Shown here: piece after piece, positions 32,801-38,400 of the stretch
Layout of the letters: each line of letters begins with the position of its first letter
How positions within the stretch are numbered: the first letter of the stretch is position 1
Source of the DNA: Phoronis australis
Taxonomy: Eukaryota; Phoronida; Phoronidae
DNA length: 55,965 nt
Assembly (NCBI GenBank): GCA_002633005.1
Contig: NMRA01000100.1
Coordinates: 953,822-1,009,786 of the forward strand
Reading direction: 5' to 3'
Program-made: the position numbers and the translations under genes
Notes under the pieces: generated by a model
The model's input: only the letters and a program-made list of their open reading frames with translations
Databases searched by the model: none
What the model was told of the DNA's origin: nothing

Positions 32801-33408
32801 TCGTAAACATCTACTGTAGAGCCTTTAGGGCTTTATTTAAGAGTGTTTGCACTGATTCCCAGAATGTCCTGACACAGGTGCAGTAATAAAACATATGAAG
32901 TAAAGTCTTTACATTTGATGATTTGTCATGGAAAAACTTTACATTTGATGAATTCTCACCCATGTCATGAAAACCATTGTTTTGTTACAGAATATTAATT
33001 TCTGGTCTAAACTTTGGCATACGGTATGTCATATTGGATATGCAAGCTTTTTTGTTGGAACATCAGTTGAGGATAACACATGTGTACTGTGTGAAAAATT
33101 TGTGGAATTTTATGTTGAAAAGTGGAGAGGCAGACAAGTGAGGTAGGAGAGGGTGGGAGGGAATGAGAGGAAGGGGGGACAAGGGATAGAGAGGTAGGGT
33201 ATGGGATTACTTTTCTCCAGAGATGTTGAGATTGTTCTTTCTGTTGCAGCCTTACATCACGGCAGATATCCTTCGCGTGGAGTTACCCCCTGACCAGGCA
33301 GACTACTGTATTGAGCGGATGGCCCCATACACTGGTGTCGAAGCAGTCCCAGGCGCTCTCGACTACACCTCCTTCTCTACAGGACTCTATGGCGAGAGCG
33401 ACCTTTAG
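2731..33408 (+). CDS. ACTN: alpha-actinin gene, 3' three-quarters (overview of spliced exons)
   Basis: Alpha-actinin is an antiparallel dimer that cross-links F-actin at Z-discs, adhesions and stress fibres. The exons present would translate to about 719 residues, matching roughly residue 173 to the end of human ACTN1. They cover the second half of CH2 (exons 2731 to 7841), four spectrin repeats (7842 to 30519) and two EF-hand pairs (30887 to the stop), ending in the family's GESDL tail. All junctions use GT-AG and the phases join. CH1 and the start of CH2 lie outside the window to the left. The gene carries two alternative exon pairs in CH2. Four further exons appear twice, but those copies are probably uncollapsed alleles. 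Identity was judged by reading the protein against the known family, without a database search. Confidence 0.96.
2810..3211 (+). other. intron between alternative exons A1 and A2
   Basis: This 402-nt intron separates the two mutually exclusive CH2 exons and ends in a pyrimidine-rich tract (CTCTCTGTCTTACAG). No gene or repeat was recognised in it. Confidence 0.7.
3212..3290 (+). CDS. ACTN: alpha-actinin CH2 exon A2 (mutually exclusive variant)
   Basis: The exon is 79 nt, between TCTTACAG and GTAAGG. It encodes [18 protein letters not shown] and ends DYHSLSK. It differs from A1 at E to D and in the last few residues (HKLTR against HSLSK), at the edge of CH2. It has a good donor and polypyrimidine tract. 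Tissue- or stage-specific choice between A1 and A2 is inferred from the vertebrate precedent. Confidence 0.93.
3291..5395 (+). other. actinin intron with a snapback element
   Basis: This is the intron between the A and B exon pairs. Apart from the inverted repeat at 4508-4738 I see no gene, RNA or repeat. Frames open on both strands around 3660-3940 look incidental. Confidence 0.6.
4508..4738. repeat. long imperfect hairpin (snapback MITE-like)
   Basis: The left arm (about 4508-4597) and the right arm (about 4651-4738) are near-perfect reverse complements. The shared core is ACAGACTGCACAGGTACAC, next to the spacer. The spacer is about 53 nt. Arms of about 88 nt are too long for a typical pre-miRNA and fit a foldback MITE. 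No target-site duplication was resolved. Confidence 0.8.
5396..5477 (+). CDS. ACTN: alpha-actinin CH2 exon B1 (mutually exclusive variant)
   Basis: The exon is 82 nt, between AATTGTAG and GTAACG. It encodes [16 protein letters not shown] through [10 protein letters not shown] plus the first base of the following Asp codon. Its twin B2 starts 48 nt after this exon ends. Both are 82 nt, so including both would break the frame. B1 differs from B2 by L/W, N/D and Q/E. Confidence 0.93.
5526..5607 (+). CDS. ACTN: alpha-actinin CH2 exon B2 (mutually exclusive variant)
   Basis: The exon is 82 nt, between AATTGTAG and GTAACT. It encodes [16 protein letters not shown] through [10 protein letters not shown] plus one base. 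Its acceptor context is almost identical to that of B1, which suggests a recent tandem exon duplication. Only 48 nt separate B1 from B2, below the usual minimum for animal introns, so B1-to-B2 splicing should be sterically blocked. Confidence 0.94.
5608..7662 (+). other. actinin intron, no gene seen
   Basis: I see no conserved exon or clearly bounded repeat here. Open frames on the minus strand around 6669-7153 overlap in two phases and match no family I recognise. Confidence 0.55.
7663..7841 (+). CDS. ACTN: alpha-actinin exon C (end of CH2, neck)
   Basis: The exon is 179 nt, between TCGACAG and GTAAGT. Its first two bases complete an Asp codon with either B exon. It encodes [16 protein letters not shown], then [12 protein letters not shown] and [12 protein letters not shown]. 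These are the last CH2 helices and the neck leading to the rod. It is highly conserved with human ACTN and fly Actn. Confidence 0.96.
8192..9432. mobile_element. non-autonomous TIR element, about 1.24 kb
   Basis: The termini are inverted repeats of about 35 bp beginning AGGGCTGTTCCAGCA and running into a G-rich tract (GTATGGGAGGGGGGG). The right end is the reverse complement. No transposase frame is visible inside. Flanks do not show a clear target-site duplication, so the superfamily is not assigned. Confidence 0.7.
8318..8870. repeat. degenerate tandem repeats related to 20395-21222 and 43100-44650
   Basis: Motifs such as CAGTTTTTGAG(A/G)TAATC recur about 256 bp apart (8318 and 8574), each followed by 'gccaac...ggggtrc' and 'tccgtccgaaaattg'-like segments. 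The same phrases occur in the other two regions, so this is a dispersed family. Confidence 0.5.
9563..9793 (+). CDS. ACTN: alpha-actinin exon D (spectrin repeat 1)
   Basis: The exon is 231 nt (77 codons, phase 0), between CTCTTCAG and GTAAGA. It encodes [27 protein letters not shown] and [18 protein letters not shown]. These are helices A and B of the first spectrin repeat of the dimerising rod. Its length equals the human counterpart. Confidence 0.96.
9794..10413 (+). other. actinin intron, nothing recognised
   Basis: This is ordinary AT-rich intron sequence. No repeat or RNA feature was recognised. Confidence 0.6.
10414..10490 (+). CDS. ACTN: alpha-actinin exon E (spectrin repeat 1, helix C)
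   Basis: The exon is 77 nt, between CTGTTAG and GTAGGC. It encodes [16 protein letters not shown] and EDWLLVEMQ, plus two bases of an Arg codon that the next exon completes. It corresponds to human DINNAWGCLEQVEKGY. Confidence 0.94.
10491..11976 (+). other. actinin intron, nothing recognised
   Basis: I see no conserved exon or bounded repeat. The short open frames are unrelated to actinin. Confidence 0.55.
11977..12106 (+). CDS. ACTN: alpha-actinin exon F (spectrin repeat 2, helix A)
   Basis: The exon is 130 nt, between TTTGTTTAG and GTATTA. One base completes the Arg codon, followed by 43 codons: [33 protein letters not shown] and RLNEIK. It matches the invertebrate actinin form (LQSQDF...LNEIK) more closely than the vertebrate one. 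Confidence 0.95.
12785..12985 (+). CDS. ACTN: alpha-actinin exon G, copy 1 (spectrin repeat 2, helices B-C)
   Basis: The exon is 201 nt (67 codons, phase 0), between TATAACAG and GTAAGT. It encodes [29 protein letters not shown] and [15 protein letters not shown]. The protein is identical to that of the copy at 13736. Splicing both would insert an extra B-C helix pair without helix A, which is structurally implausible, so one copy is probably allelic. Confidence 0.92.
13096..13096. other. assembly gap (single n) at duplication junction
   Basis: The ambiguous base falls exactly where the first copy of the duplicated block ends and the second begins, marking a contig join. Confidence 0.9.
13736..13936 (+). 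CDS. ACTN: alpha-actinin exon G, copy 2 (probable second allele)
   Basis: The exon is 201 nt with the same splice sites and the same protein as 12785-12985. Differences are few and silent. It is continuous with downstream exon H. It most likely represents the other haplotype of the same exon. Confidence 0.92.
14112..14174 (+). CDS. ACTN: alpha-actinin exon H (start of spectrin repeat 3)
   Basis: The exon is 63 nt (21 codons, phase 0), between GCTTGCAG and GTGAGT. It encodes [20 protein letters not shown] plus Ala, corresponding to human [20 protein letters not shown]. The next exon lies 8.3 kb away across a transposon-filled intron. Confidence 0.94.
14545..14765. repeat. palindromic minisatellite, left array (about 3 units)
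   Basis: The units contain AACTGGACCC(N)8-GGGTCCAGTT, a 10-bp palindromic arm pair, joined by TATATAAATAT and GGTCAACC segments. They are the same repeat as 21225-21775 in inverted orientation. Confidence 0.85.
14769..15667. mobile_element. element with two inverted Helitron-like 3' ends, 899 bp
   Basis: The right end reads ACCCATGCGAAAGCAGGGGT (a hairpin with a GAAA loop, two stem mismatches), then AACGGCTAG followed by T. This is the layout of a Helitron 3' terminus: hairpin, short spacer, CTRR, T. The left end is the reverse complement of the same terminus, also followed by T on its own strand. It is therefore either a head-to-head pair of Helitron ends or a TIR transposon with palindromic tips. 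No Rep/helicase frame is present. Confidence 0.6.
16254..16528. mobile_element. short-TIR MITE, copy a (275 bp)
   Basis: It starts CAGGGGCGGATCCAGGATTT and ends with the reverse complement of CAGTGGTGGATTTAG. The flanks are CTCTC and TTCTC, consistent with a 5-bp target-site duplication with one change. It is the same family as 19841-20001 and 53097-53177. Confidence 0.75.
16985..17700 (-). repeat. inverted partial copy of the 14769-15667 internal sequence
   Basis: Read on the minus strand, segments such as 'cgtgcgcgtgtcac', 'gtgtgaaatttcgg' and 'agtcttcata' (in the order gagatgacaag, aaatttcgg, agactattg) parallel 14960-15300. The ends are not clear, so this is a decayed family member in opposite orientation. 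Confidence 0.5.
19420..20346 (+). mobile_element. second copy of the Helitron-like-end element
   Basis: It parallels about 14880-15667, including the 'ggagctctacacac' and 'agtcttcatacagcta' blocks, and ends CTGCTACCTGTTCGAAAGCA then CGGGTAACAGCTAT. The hairpin is partly mutated and CTAG has become CTAT. The left inverted terminus was not found. A MITE has inserted into this copy at 19841-20001. Confidence 0.65.
19841..20001. mobile_element. short-TIR MITE, copy b (161 bp) with exact 5-bp TSD
   Basis: It begins CAGGGGCGGATCCAGGATTT and ends with the reverse complement of CAGTGGCGGATTTAG. ACATC flanks both sides (19836-19840 and 20002-20006). The related element at 14769-15667 has the uninterrupted site, with ACATC once (about 15352-15356), which shows the exact insertion boundaries. 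Confidence 0.88.
20395..21222 (-). repeat. inverted copy of the dispersed family at 43100-44650
   Basis: On the minus strand it starts with ACAAGAGCAACGCGGAGC, as does the 43100 region. It then carries the same phrases ('gccactaggtggcgc', 'aaattttc..aagatcc', 'catatatgccaattttc'). Confidence 0.7.
21225..21775 (+). repeat. 78-bp palindromic minisatellite, about 7 units
   Basis: The sequence 'gatgggtc' recurs at about 21235, 21312, 21390, 21468, 21546, 21623 and 21700, a 78-bp period. Each unit contains the palindrome AACTGGACCC...GGGTCCAGTT. The period is a multiple of three, so one frame stays open for 128 codons; I do not regard it as coding. Confidence 0.93.
22032..22032. other. assembly gap (single n)
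   Basis: This is an ambiguous base just outside the right arm of the foldback-type element. Unlike the other gap marks, I see no duplicated flank here. Confidence 0.8.
22516..22752 (+). CDS. ACTN: alpha-actinin exon I (spectrin repeat 3, helices A-B)
   Basis: The exon is 237 nt (79 codons, phase 0), between CTCCTTAG and GTGAGT. It encodes [33 protein letters not shown] and [14 protein letters not shown] and IQGL..AHEQF are family hallmarks. Its length equals the human segment. Confidence 0.96.
23943..23963 (+). CDS. ACTN: candidate 21-nt alternative microexon in spectrin repeat 3
   Basis: GATCTTGGTAACCCCTTGCAG encodes DLGNPLQ. It is preceded by TTCTCTATTATTGTTTGCTAG and followed by GTTTGTATCC. 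It is 21 nt and phase 0 on both sides, so it fits between exon I (ending TAQ) and exon J (starting DISNKW). That point is the B-C loop of the repeat, where an insertion would be tolerated. The acceptor tract is pyrimidine-rich and the donor is acceptable. I know of no homologue, so chance is possible. Confidence 0.4.
25649..25649. other. assembly gap (single n), left edge of wedged haplotype
   Basis: The gap base falls between the left MITE half and the start of the second copy of the intron. Confidence 0.9.
26621..26806 (+). CDS. ACTN: alpha-actinin exon J, haplotype B copy
   Basis: The exon is 186 nt (62 codons, phase 0), between TGTGCCCAG and GTACTT. It encodes [18 protein letters not shown] and [15 protein letters not shown]. 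It contributes helix C of spectrin repeat 3 and helix A of repeat 4. The protein is identical to 28949-29134. Confidence 0.94.
27169..27318 (+). CDS. ACTN: alpha-actinin exon K, haplotype B copy
   Basis: The exon is 150 nt (50 codons, phase 0), between ATCTCTCAG and GTGAGC. It encodes [33 protein letters not shown] and RYTME, helix B of spectrin repeat 4. The protein is identical to 29469-29618. Confidence 0.94.
27319..28293 (+). other. actinin intron with allele-specific insertion
   Basis: Compared with 29619-30450, this allele has an extra GC-rich segment at about 27845-27932 flanked by a direct repeat of about 39 bp (AGCATTTCTGAGATTTCACC onward). The rest is ordinary intron. Confidence 0.6.
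28294..28362 (+). CDS. ACTN: alpha-actinin exon L, haplotype B copy
   Basis: The exon is 69 nt (23 codons, phase 0), between TCTCCTAG and GTAAGT. It encodes [20 protein letters not shown] plus ENQ, the last helix of spectrin repeat 4 before the EF-hands. The protein is identical to 30451-30519. Confidence 0.94.
28695..28695. other. assembly gap (single n), right edge of wedged haplotype
   Basis: To its left is sequence that recurs at 30818-30846. To its right is the second half of the split MITE. Confidence 0.9.
28949..29134 (+). CDS. ACTN: alpha-actinin exon J, haplotype A copy
   Basis: The exon is 186 nt with the same splice sites and protein as 26621-26806. It is continuous with the downstream EF-hand exons and is the copy to keep in a haploid gene model. 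Confidence 0.94.
29469..29618 (+). CDS. ACTN: alpha-actinin exon K, haplotype A copy
   Basis: The exon is 150 nt, identical in protein to 27169-27318. Even the nucleotide sequence of the exon is almost unchanged, while the surrounding introns differ at many sites, as expected for two alleles under coding constraint. Confidence 0.94.
29619..30450 (+). other. actinin intron, haplotype A version
   Basis: This aligns with 27319-28293 but lacks its insertions. No gene or RNA feature was seen. Confidence 0.6.
30451..30519 (+). CDS. ACTN: alpha-actinin exon L, haplotype A copy
   Basis: The exon is 69 nt between TCTCCTAG and GTAAGT, identical in protein to 28294-28362. It joins exon M in phase 0. 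Confidence 0.94.
30887..31045 (+). CDS. ACTN: alpha-actinin exon M (EF-hand 1)
   Basis: The exon is 159 nt (53 codons, phase 0), between TCCCAG and GTAAAT. It encodes [17 protein letters not shown], then an EF-hand whose loop is [12 protein letters not shown], then [12 protein letters not shown]. The loop keeps D1, N3, T5, E9 and E12, but the usual Gly at loop position 6 is Arg. Calcium binding is therefore uncertain. Only one version of this exon was found, unlike the alternative EF-hand exons of vertebrate ACTN1. Confidence 0.96.
31046..31875 (+). other. actinin intron, antisense open frame without recognised homology
   Basis: A 151-codon open frame lies on the minus strand (31194-31649). 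It has no domain I recognise and overlaps another open frame on the plus strand. It may be a fragment of an unrecognised repeat. Confidence 0.5.
31876..32034 (+). CDS. ACTN: alpha-actinin exon N (EF-hand 2)
   Basis: The exon is 159 nt (53 codons, phase 0), between TTTTTGTAG and GTAAGG. It encodes [29 protein letters not shown] and [20 protein letters not shown]. The second EF loop, [12 protein letters not shown], lacks the acidic residue at position 12, as is usual for actinins that do not bind calcium there. Confidence 0.96.
32035..33249 (+). other. last actinin intron, carrying a LINE remnant
   Basis: This intron holds the minus-strand LINE 3' end and, near 33120-33200, a purine-rich tract (AGGTAGGAGAGGGTGGGAGG onward). 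It ends in TTCTTTCTGTTGCAG before the last exon. Confidence 0.65.
32300..32925 (-). mobile_element. LINE 3' end (degenerate C-terminus plus 3' UTR)
   Basis: Read on the minus strand, about 32925-32820 gives a frame with the spacing of the C-terminal zinc-binding segment of LINE reverse transcriptases ([18 protein letters not shown]). It is followed by a decayed tail similar to LINE C-termini. A 3' UTR-like stretch then contains the hairpin AAAGCCAG...CTGGCTTT (32349-32386) and ends GGGCAATAAATATATG near 32315. The element is 5'-truncated with stops and frameshifts. The clade is not assigned. Confidence 0.5.
33250..33408 (+). CDS. ACTN: alpha-actinin exon O (C-terminal EF-hand pair and stop)
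   Basis: The coding part is 159 nt (52 codons plus TAG). It encodes [42 protein letters not shown] and the terminal ESDL. This is EF-hand 3-4, which in muscle actinin binds titin Z-repeats and palladin-type partners. The ESDL end is typical of actinins and can bind PDZ domains. Confidence 0.97.
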   Translation, partial: PYITADILRVELPPDQADYCIERMAPYTGVEAVPGALDYTSFSTGLYGESDL

Positions 33409-34150
33409 ACTCAACCTGTACTTGTCAGGGCTTTTGCCATTTTTGTACTGTACCTGACGTCCTCTGTGTATTTATCTAGACATATGCAAATTTTTGTGGG
33501 ATGGGAAACCGATGTTTAGTATGTAGCAGAATTTTGCCAATAATTGTCCATACGCAAAATGGTGACAGCACTTAAACCTGTTTAATGAAGTCTGTAGTCA
33601 TGTTTTTCTTGAATTTTTGTATGACAAACATCTAACATGTCTCACGAAAAATATATGAAAAGGGAAGCTATTGGTACATTTGAATAGAAGCTTGAGTTGT
33701 TTAAAAGTGCCAGACTGTAAAAACACAAATGTTTGATAACTGGATGAATATTATTTTAAGCTGAACTCGTTATTTACAAGCTTTGCTATGTACTCGTTAT
33801 TGTTTTATAGGCGTTACTTTACCATTTGAAATGTGGTCTGTTGTGTCATTATAATGCACTCGAGTTGACTGATAGTGAATGAAACACCCCTAGATGGCAC
33901 CACCTTACCATGGTTAGGTTTTTACCTCAGTGTGGCCATTAGTAAATTTAGCGAATGAGTGCTGTGAAGAGCTAACATGAACATGAATTAGAAATACACG
34001 GAATTATGTTTGAAAGAAATTTGTTTTTGAAGGTTCTTCATGAATCTAGCAAAGGTTGTTTTAGGAGAATGCGAGTTTCCAGTGTCTTAGTATAGGGTAC
34101 ATTGGTTGAATGCTTTACTCCCAAAAATTTGAGATACGCCATCAAATGAC

Positions 34151-34156
34151 AATAAA
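34151..34156 (+). terminator. candidate actinin poly(A) signal AATAAA
   Basis: AATAAA lies 743 nt after the stop and is followed within 20-45 nt by a T/GT-rich tract (CTCTTTGTGTTGC then T9). A second AATAAA at 34195-34200 is an alternative. Confidence 0.6.
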
Positions 34157-34545
34157 CATCAGTTAGCCTTCTCTTTGTGTTGCTTTTTTTTTTAAATAAA
34201 ACACTCAACATTGCTTGTGTGTGGTCTTGAACTGAAGTCCCTAAGAACTACCACAGATGGAGAGCCACAAGCTGAACTGTCTGCTTCAAGTAAACGATAG
34301 CTGAGCTAATAGCTCACATCGAGACATAAAAATTCAATTGAATAATCTGACTATAAATTAATTCAGTTGTTCTGGCGTCTCAACTATGATTGACTATACG
34401 GCTCAACTCGTAGCTCTCCATCTGCAATGTCTCTAAGCCAAGCGATCATAGGCCTTGAAAGTAATGAAATGTTGGTGATTGTGCATTATGAAAACACTTG
34501 GTCCACTCTTGAGATAAAGCTCCAAAAGAAAGGCAAAGCAGTGCT

Positions 34546-34551
34546 TTTATT
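34546..34551 (-). terminator. candidate cpRAS poly(A) signal AATAAA
   Basis: On the minus strand AATAAA lies about 745 nt past the cpRAS stop and is followed by TTTGCCTTTCTTTTGG. No better signal was noticed closer to the stop. Confidence 0.45.
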
Positions 34552-34857
34552 GTCAGAATCGGATGTGATGAGGTAATTACATTTTCTCAACATAAGTGAT
34601 ACAATGCCAGTGGACCAAACTCTGAATATAATATTTCAAAGCATGGAAAGTTGCAATTACAATACTGTCGTAGACTCAGAGGTAATTTAGTTAAGCTACA
34701 GAATTCAGTTCAAATACTCAACTCTACACAATGAAAACACCTTACATGAACTAAAAAAATGTAATTATGCTTCACATTGCGAACAATTTGTCCCGTCAGC
34801 ATGCCATCTTTTTGGTCACATCGCGTGACCTAATGAATATAAGTCTGATAAGATTTC

Positions 34858-34905
34858 TGTCCCCGACCGGGACTTGAACTCGGGACCTTCTAACCGAGCA
34901 GATAC
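34858..34905 (-). repeat. tRNA-like fragment (possible SINE head)
   Basis: On the minus strand GTATCTGCTCGGTTAGAAGG is followed by TCCCGAGTTCAAGTCCCGG and TCGGGGACA. This has a T-arm with a B-box-like GAGTTCAAGTCC and a 3' acceptor-like strand. The matching 5' acceptor strand and a full D-arm are missing, so it is not an intact tRNA gene. A tRNA-derived SINE or tRNA pseudogene is likely. Confidence 0.5.
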
Positions 34906-35293
34906 TTCACATTACTGGTATATTGTCAAGAACGACATCTAAAATTCTGCACACACACACATTTTTCAAATTTACTCGTAGCCAGTACAAATTTGTAATT
35001 TTACTTGAAGTACTGGGTATACCAAGCAATTTCAAGTCAAGTGCCAAGTTCATGGATTAGGGCAAGTCACTCGAAGAACCAGTTTCTCTACTGAATAACG
35101 AGCATCAAACTGATTCTCAAAGTTTGGGACTGTTGCACTCATGAGATGCCAGAGTACTCGGATCTCTATGATGCATTGTAAATCATCCTGGAAAGATATG
35201 TAAAATCTATGATGTTTCAAGACTCATTGACTTGGTGGACCATTGTGAACAATGATTCAAATAAAAGCAAAACAAATTGCACAACGTGCCACT

Positions 35294-35464
35294 TTAATAA
35301 TTTCCATAAGAGTAATACTGGTCGCGGTAGGCATCACTGCACAGGCGTGACTGAGATAAGTTTTTCTTTGCGACGCCCCCCATAAACAATTCAAACGTTG
35401 CAGACTTCTTGGCATGGATGATGGCGGTTGCCGCATCTCGCTCGGCTACACTGTTTCGGCAGTG
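35294..35464 (-). CDS. cpRAS: cpRAS exon 15 (C-terminus)
   Basis: The exon is 171 nt including TAA, starting after ATTTACAG at phase 0. It encodes 56 residues: [27 protein letters not shown] and the tyrosine-rich end DQYYSYGNY. The tail has no CaaX box, so Ras-type prenylation is not expected. Confidence 0.85.
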   Translation of the reverse strand, partial: HCRNSVAERDAATAIIHAKKSATFELFMGGVAKKNLSQSRLCSDAYRDQYYSYGNY

Positions 35465-38400
35465 CTGTAAATAAATATTTACAAAATATATAACATGTAG
35501 TGATTTAGCAGAACCACCATGGAACTGCATAGCCGCATGGAAATTCATTTACAACATATCCGAGGTCAAAGGTTACAGGGCTGTCACTCAAATCGAATCT
35601 CCCACCAGTCACAGAGAGTCTTCATATGCGCCCTCAGTCTTTTCATTCACTGAGTGCTCACAATATTGAAACGAGGTATGCATATGATAGAAAGCTGCTG
35701 AGGGAATTGTGTATCTGCATGCATGCAACCGTTGAGAATGAATGCTCCGAGTTGCCTTTGTTCAAGAACACAGGAAGTTGTGAAATCCTCACAAAATTCT
35801 TTACTTTGATAGGTAATTTGACATTTTGCTGTTAACCGGTTCCTCTGAAAATTTAAACTTTTCTCTTTTGGTCCAAAGTCACGATTTTATAGGCAGATTT
35901 TGATAAATAATGAAACAAGTAACATCAATACCGCTTAAGTTTAAGAATATCTGTGCAAGCTTTAAAAGCGTCATCTCCTACTCGAGCCTAAAATTAAGCA
36001 CAAGGTTAGTGTAAGTATCATAAACCCCGCTTGAATTTAAGCATANGCTCCGAGTTGCCTTTGTTCAAGAACACAGGAAGTTGTGAAATCCTCACAAAAT
36101 TCTTTACTTTGATAGGTAATTTGACATTTTGCTGTTTCGATCTCATGCTCACGACGTGCTTTAACCAGTGACTCGATTTCTGTAATCCATTTTATACTTG
36201 GTTTCATATCAGTCTCCCAGCATGAGGTGTGTATAACAATGCACTGTTGACCTACTTTTAAGTAGGTCAACAATTCATCGCCTATCAGACTGGAGATGGT
36301 AACAAAATTAATGTTTTAGCGATAATTATTAAGTTAATAATGCACTGCAAATTCAGTTGACATCAGAGTGAATGTTGAAATAGCGAACATAGTTAAAGCA
36401 CGTTATGGTTATATTGACCGAAAACAAGCTTTCACCGAATAATTAACTGAAGACATTGAAAATTTCACGTGTCCCAACTTAATCAGCTTTTTCTCGACTT
36501 GGGCAAATTGACTTAATTTGAACTCTGGAACACAAGATCTCAAAAACGGTTCAGTGGATTTCACTGATAAAACTTTCCAAACTTGATTGTCTCAAAACGC
36601 TGTTAGCATTTTCAATATAAAGGCCAAGTTCTTGTGCAATGTAACAAAGATGAATACAACTGCTATTTTTACAAAAATATCTTATGTTTTGTGAGTTGAT
36701 TAGCCCTAGAAACCAAACTAAGAGATTAATAAAAAAATCCTAACAGCACTTTTGAGGTAACTGGTGAAGTTTTCATTTAAAAAGGTTTCATTAAAATCGA
36801 CCGAGGCGTTATTAAAAATGGAATTTGGACTTAAAAAAGCGTTACTGTAATCTTACAATAGCACATGAATATAAAATATACTTATAATCCCTGACCTTTT
36901 TTCTTTCAGAAAATATAACGTTTACTATATTTGACAAAGCCTGTTTTTGATAGAGTTAGAATGGAGTCCCCTAAATAAGGTTTGAGATAACCTTAACACT
37001 GTTCCGTGTTCAACCTCTGTATCATAGTTATCAATAGACAACATATAAAAAATTGAGGACATTTGCAACAATGTTAGAAGCCTTGAAAACTAGTAAAAAA
37101 GAGCAATTTTCATACTTATCTTTGTCCATTATTGGTAAGATTTTATTTTATGCACACAATTCTCATCTCATTTCCTGTGACCACCTTATTGAAGTGTCTC
37201 AGCCAAAAACGTGATTTGAAAAATGATGTTAAGTGAAAGAACCAAATTCTTCATTTTCTTCACACATACTGACCTAGTTTTTACTTATAAGAGTCACATT
37301 TGGAAATGAAGACAGTCAAAGGTTTCATTAGCTGAAGCCGAAAGAGACAACAGAGGCGGTTTTATGGGACTGATCCTGTTTAATTCCAAATTTCTTAAAT
37401 TTGGAAATGTGAATTTTTGTGTAGGTCATTTGAACAGAACATAAGATTATTTTATAATCCAGGAATGATTTATAAAAACTGTGAAGGTAGAACAAATTTC
37501 TTTGAAAACCTTTGCGTGACAAAACTGCAAGCAAAGCTACCATATGTTGGAACTCTTTTTCTGTCAGGATTAACCCAGCACCACGAATGAGTTCTTCCTC
37601 AACTCAGAAATTACTTTTAACTTGAGCAAGGAAGATATCAAGACCAATTGTACTACAGTGAGTGGTCTAAATCAAAATGCCCGTACCTTTTAGTTGGAAG
37701 AAGTCAGGTTCATAGCAGAGGCATTGTGCCCTGATTAGCAGGCTAAAAACAAAAATCAAAAAGGGCCCTTCACTAACAACATCAGTCTCATAACATTCCT
37801 TACTGCGATAGGGTTCTACTTTCACTACCAATTGCAAGTCACAGGCAGTGAACCGTTTTCAAATGGGTAATTTTAGGATTGGCCAACCCCAATAACCTCT
37901 GAAGCGTTTTCTTGAGTCATTGATGGTTTCGACATTCTTCATTGGTAACGGAAACAGAATATTGCCATGGTAAAGAATATTGCAAGACTGTTTTTACGAG
38001 AGCAAAAGACCAAATTTAACTTCTGTTTTTGACAGCAAAATAGAGAAAAATGCAGCCTTAAAATATGAACTCAAGTAGTCAATCCTTGCAAAAAATGAAA
38101 ATTTATTGTAAATTCTATATAAAGCCCAAATCACATAGACATCGTGAAGGCCCTCAACCACATAATCCATGGATTAGCATAGTCGCGATCGAGTGCCATA
38201 GATACCAAACAACTTACTGAGGACTCCATGTCGGCCAACTGTCGATCAAACTCTTCGCACTCTAAGGCATAACTGAAGTTCTCCTCCAACTGACGAGAGT
38301 TTAGTGCCACCAAGCGATGTACTGCTCGTCTAAAATGTGAGAACAGAATTCCTGTTACCTTTCAGTATCACATGAATCTTCAGTAAAACTCGCATAAGTC

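Larger units (their letters stand above)
33409..35293. other. intergenic region with both convergent 3' UTRs
   Basis: The actinin and cpRAS stop codons face each other 1,885 bp apart. Candidate poly(A) signals exist for both. A tRNA-like fragment lies in between. No other coding segment was seen. Confidence 0.75.
35465..38217 (-). other. cpRAS intron 14, with a gap and a local duplication
   Basis: This intron contains the 90-bp duplication around the n at 36046, a short perfect hairpin at about 36246-36270 (TTGACCTACTT repeated inverted) and an open frame of unknown meaning on the minus strand (about 36140-36300). Exons 14 and 15 join in phase without it. Confidence 0.6.

Noticed and set aside
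36140-36300. Minus-strand open frame ([19 protein letters not shown]) between cpRAS exons 14 and 15
   Set aside because: The upstream acceptor with the best context is out of phase, no good donor follows, and exons 14 and 15 already join in phase. An alternative exon remains possible but unsupported.
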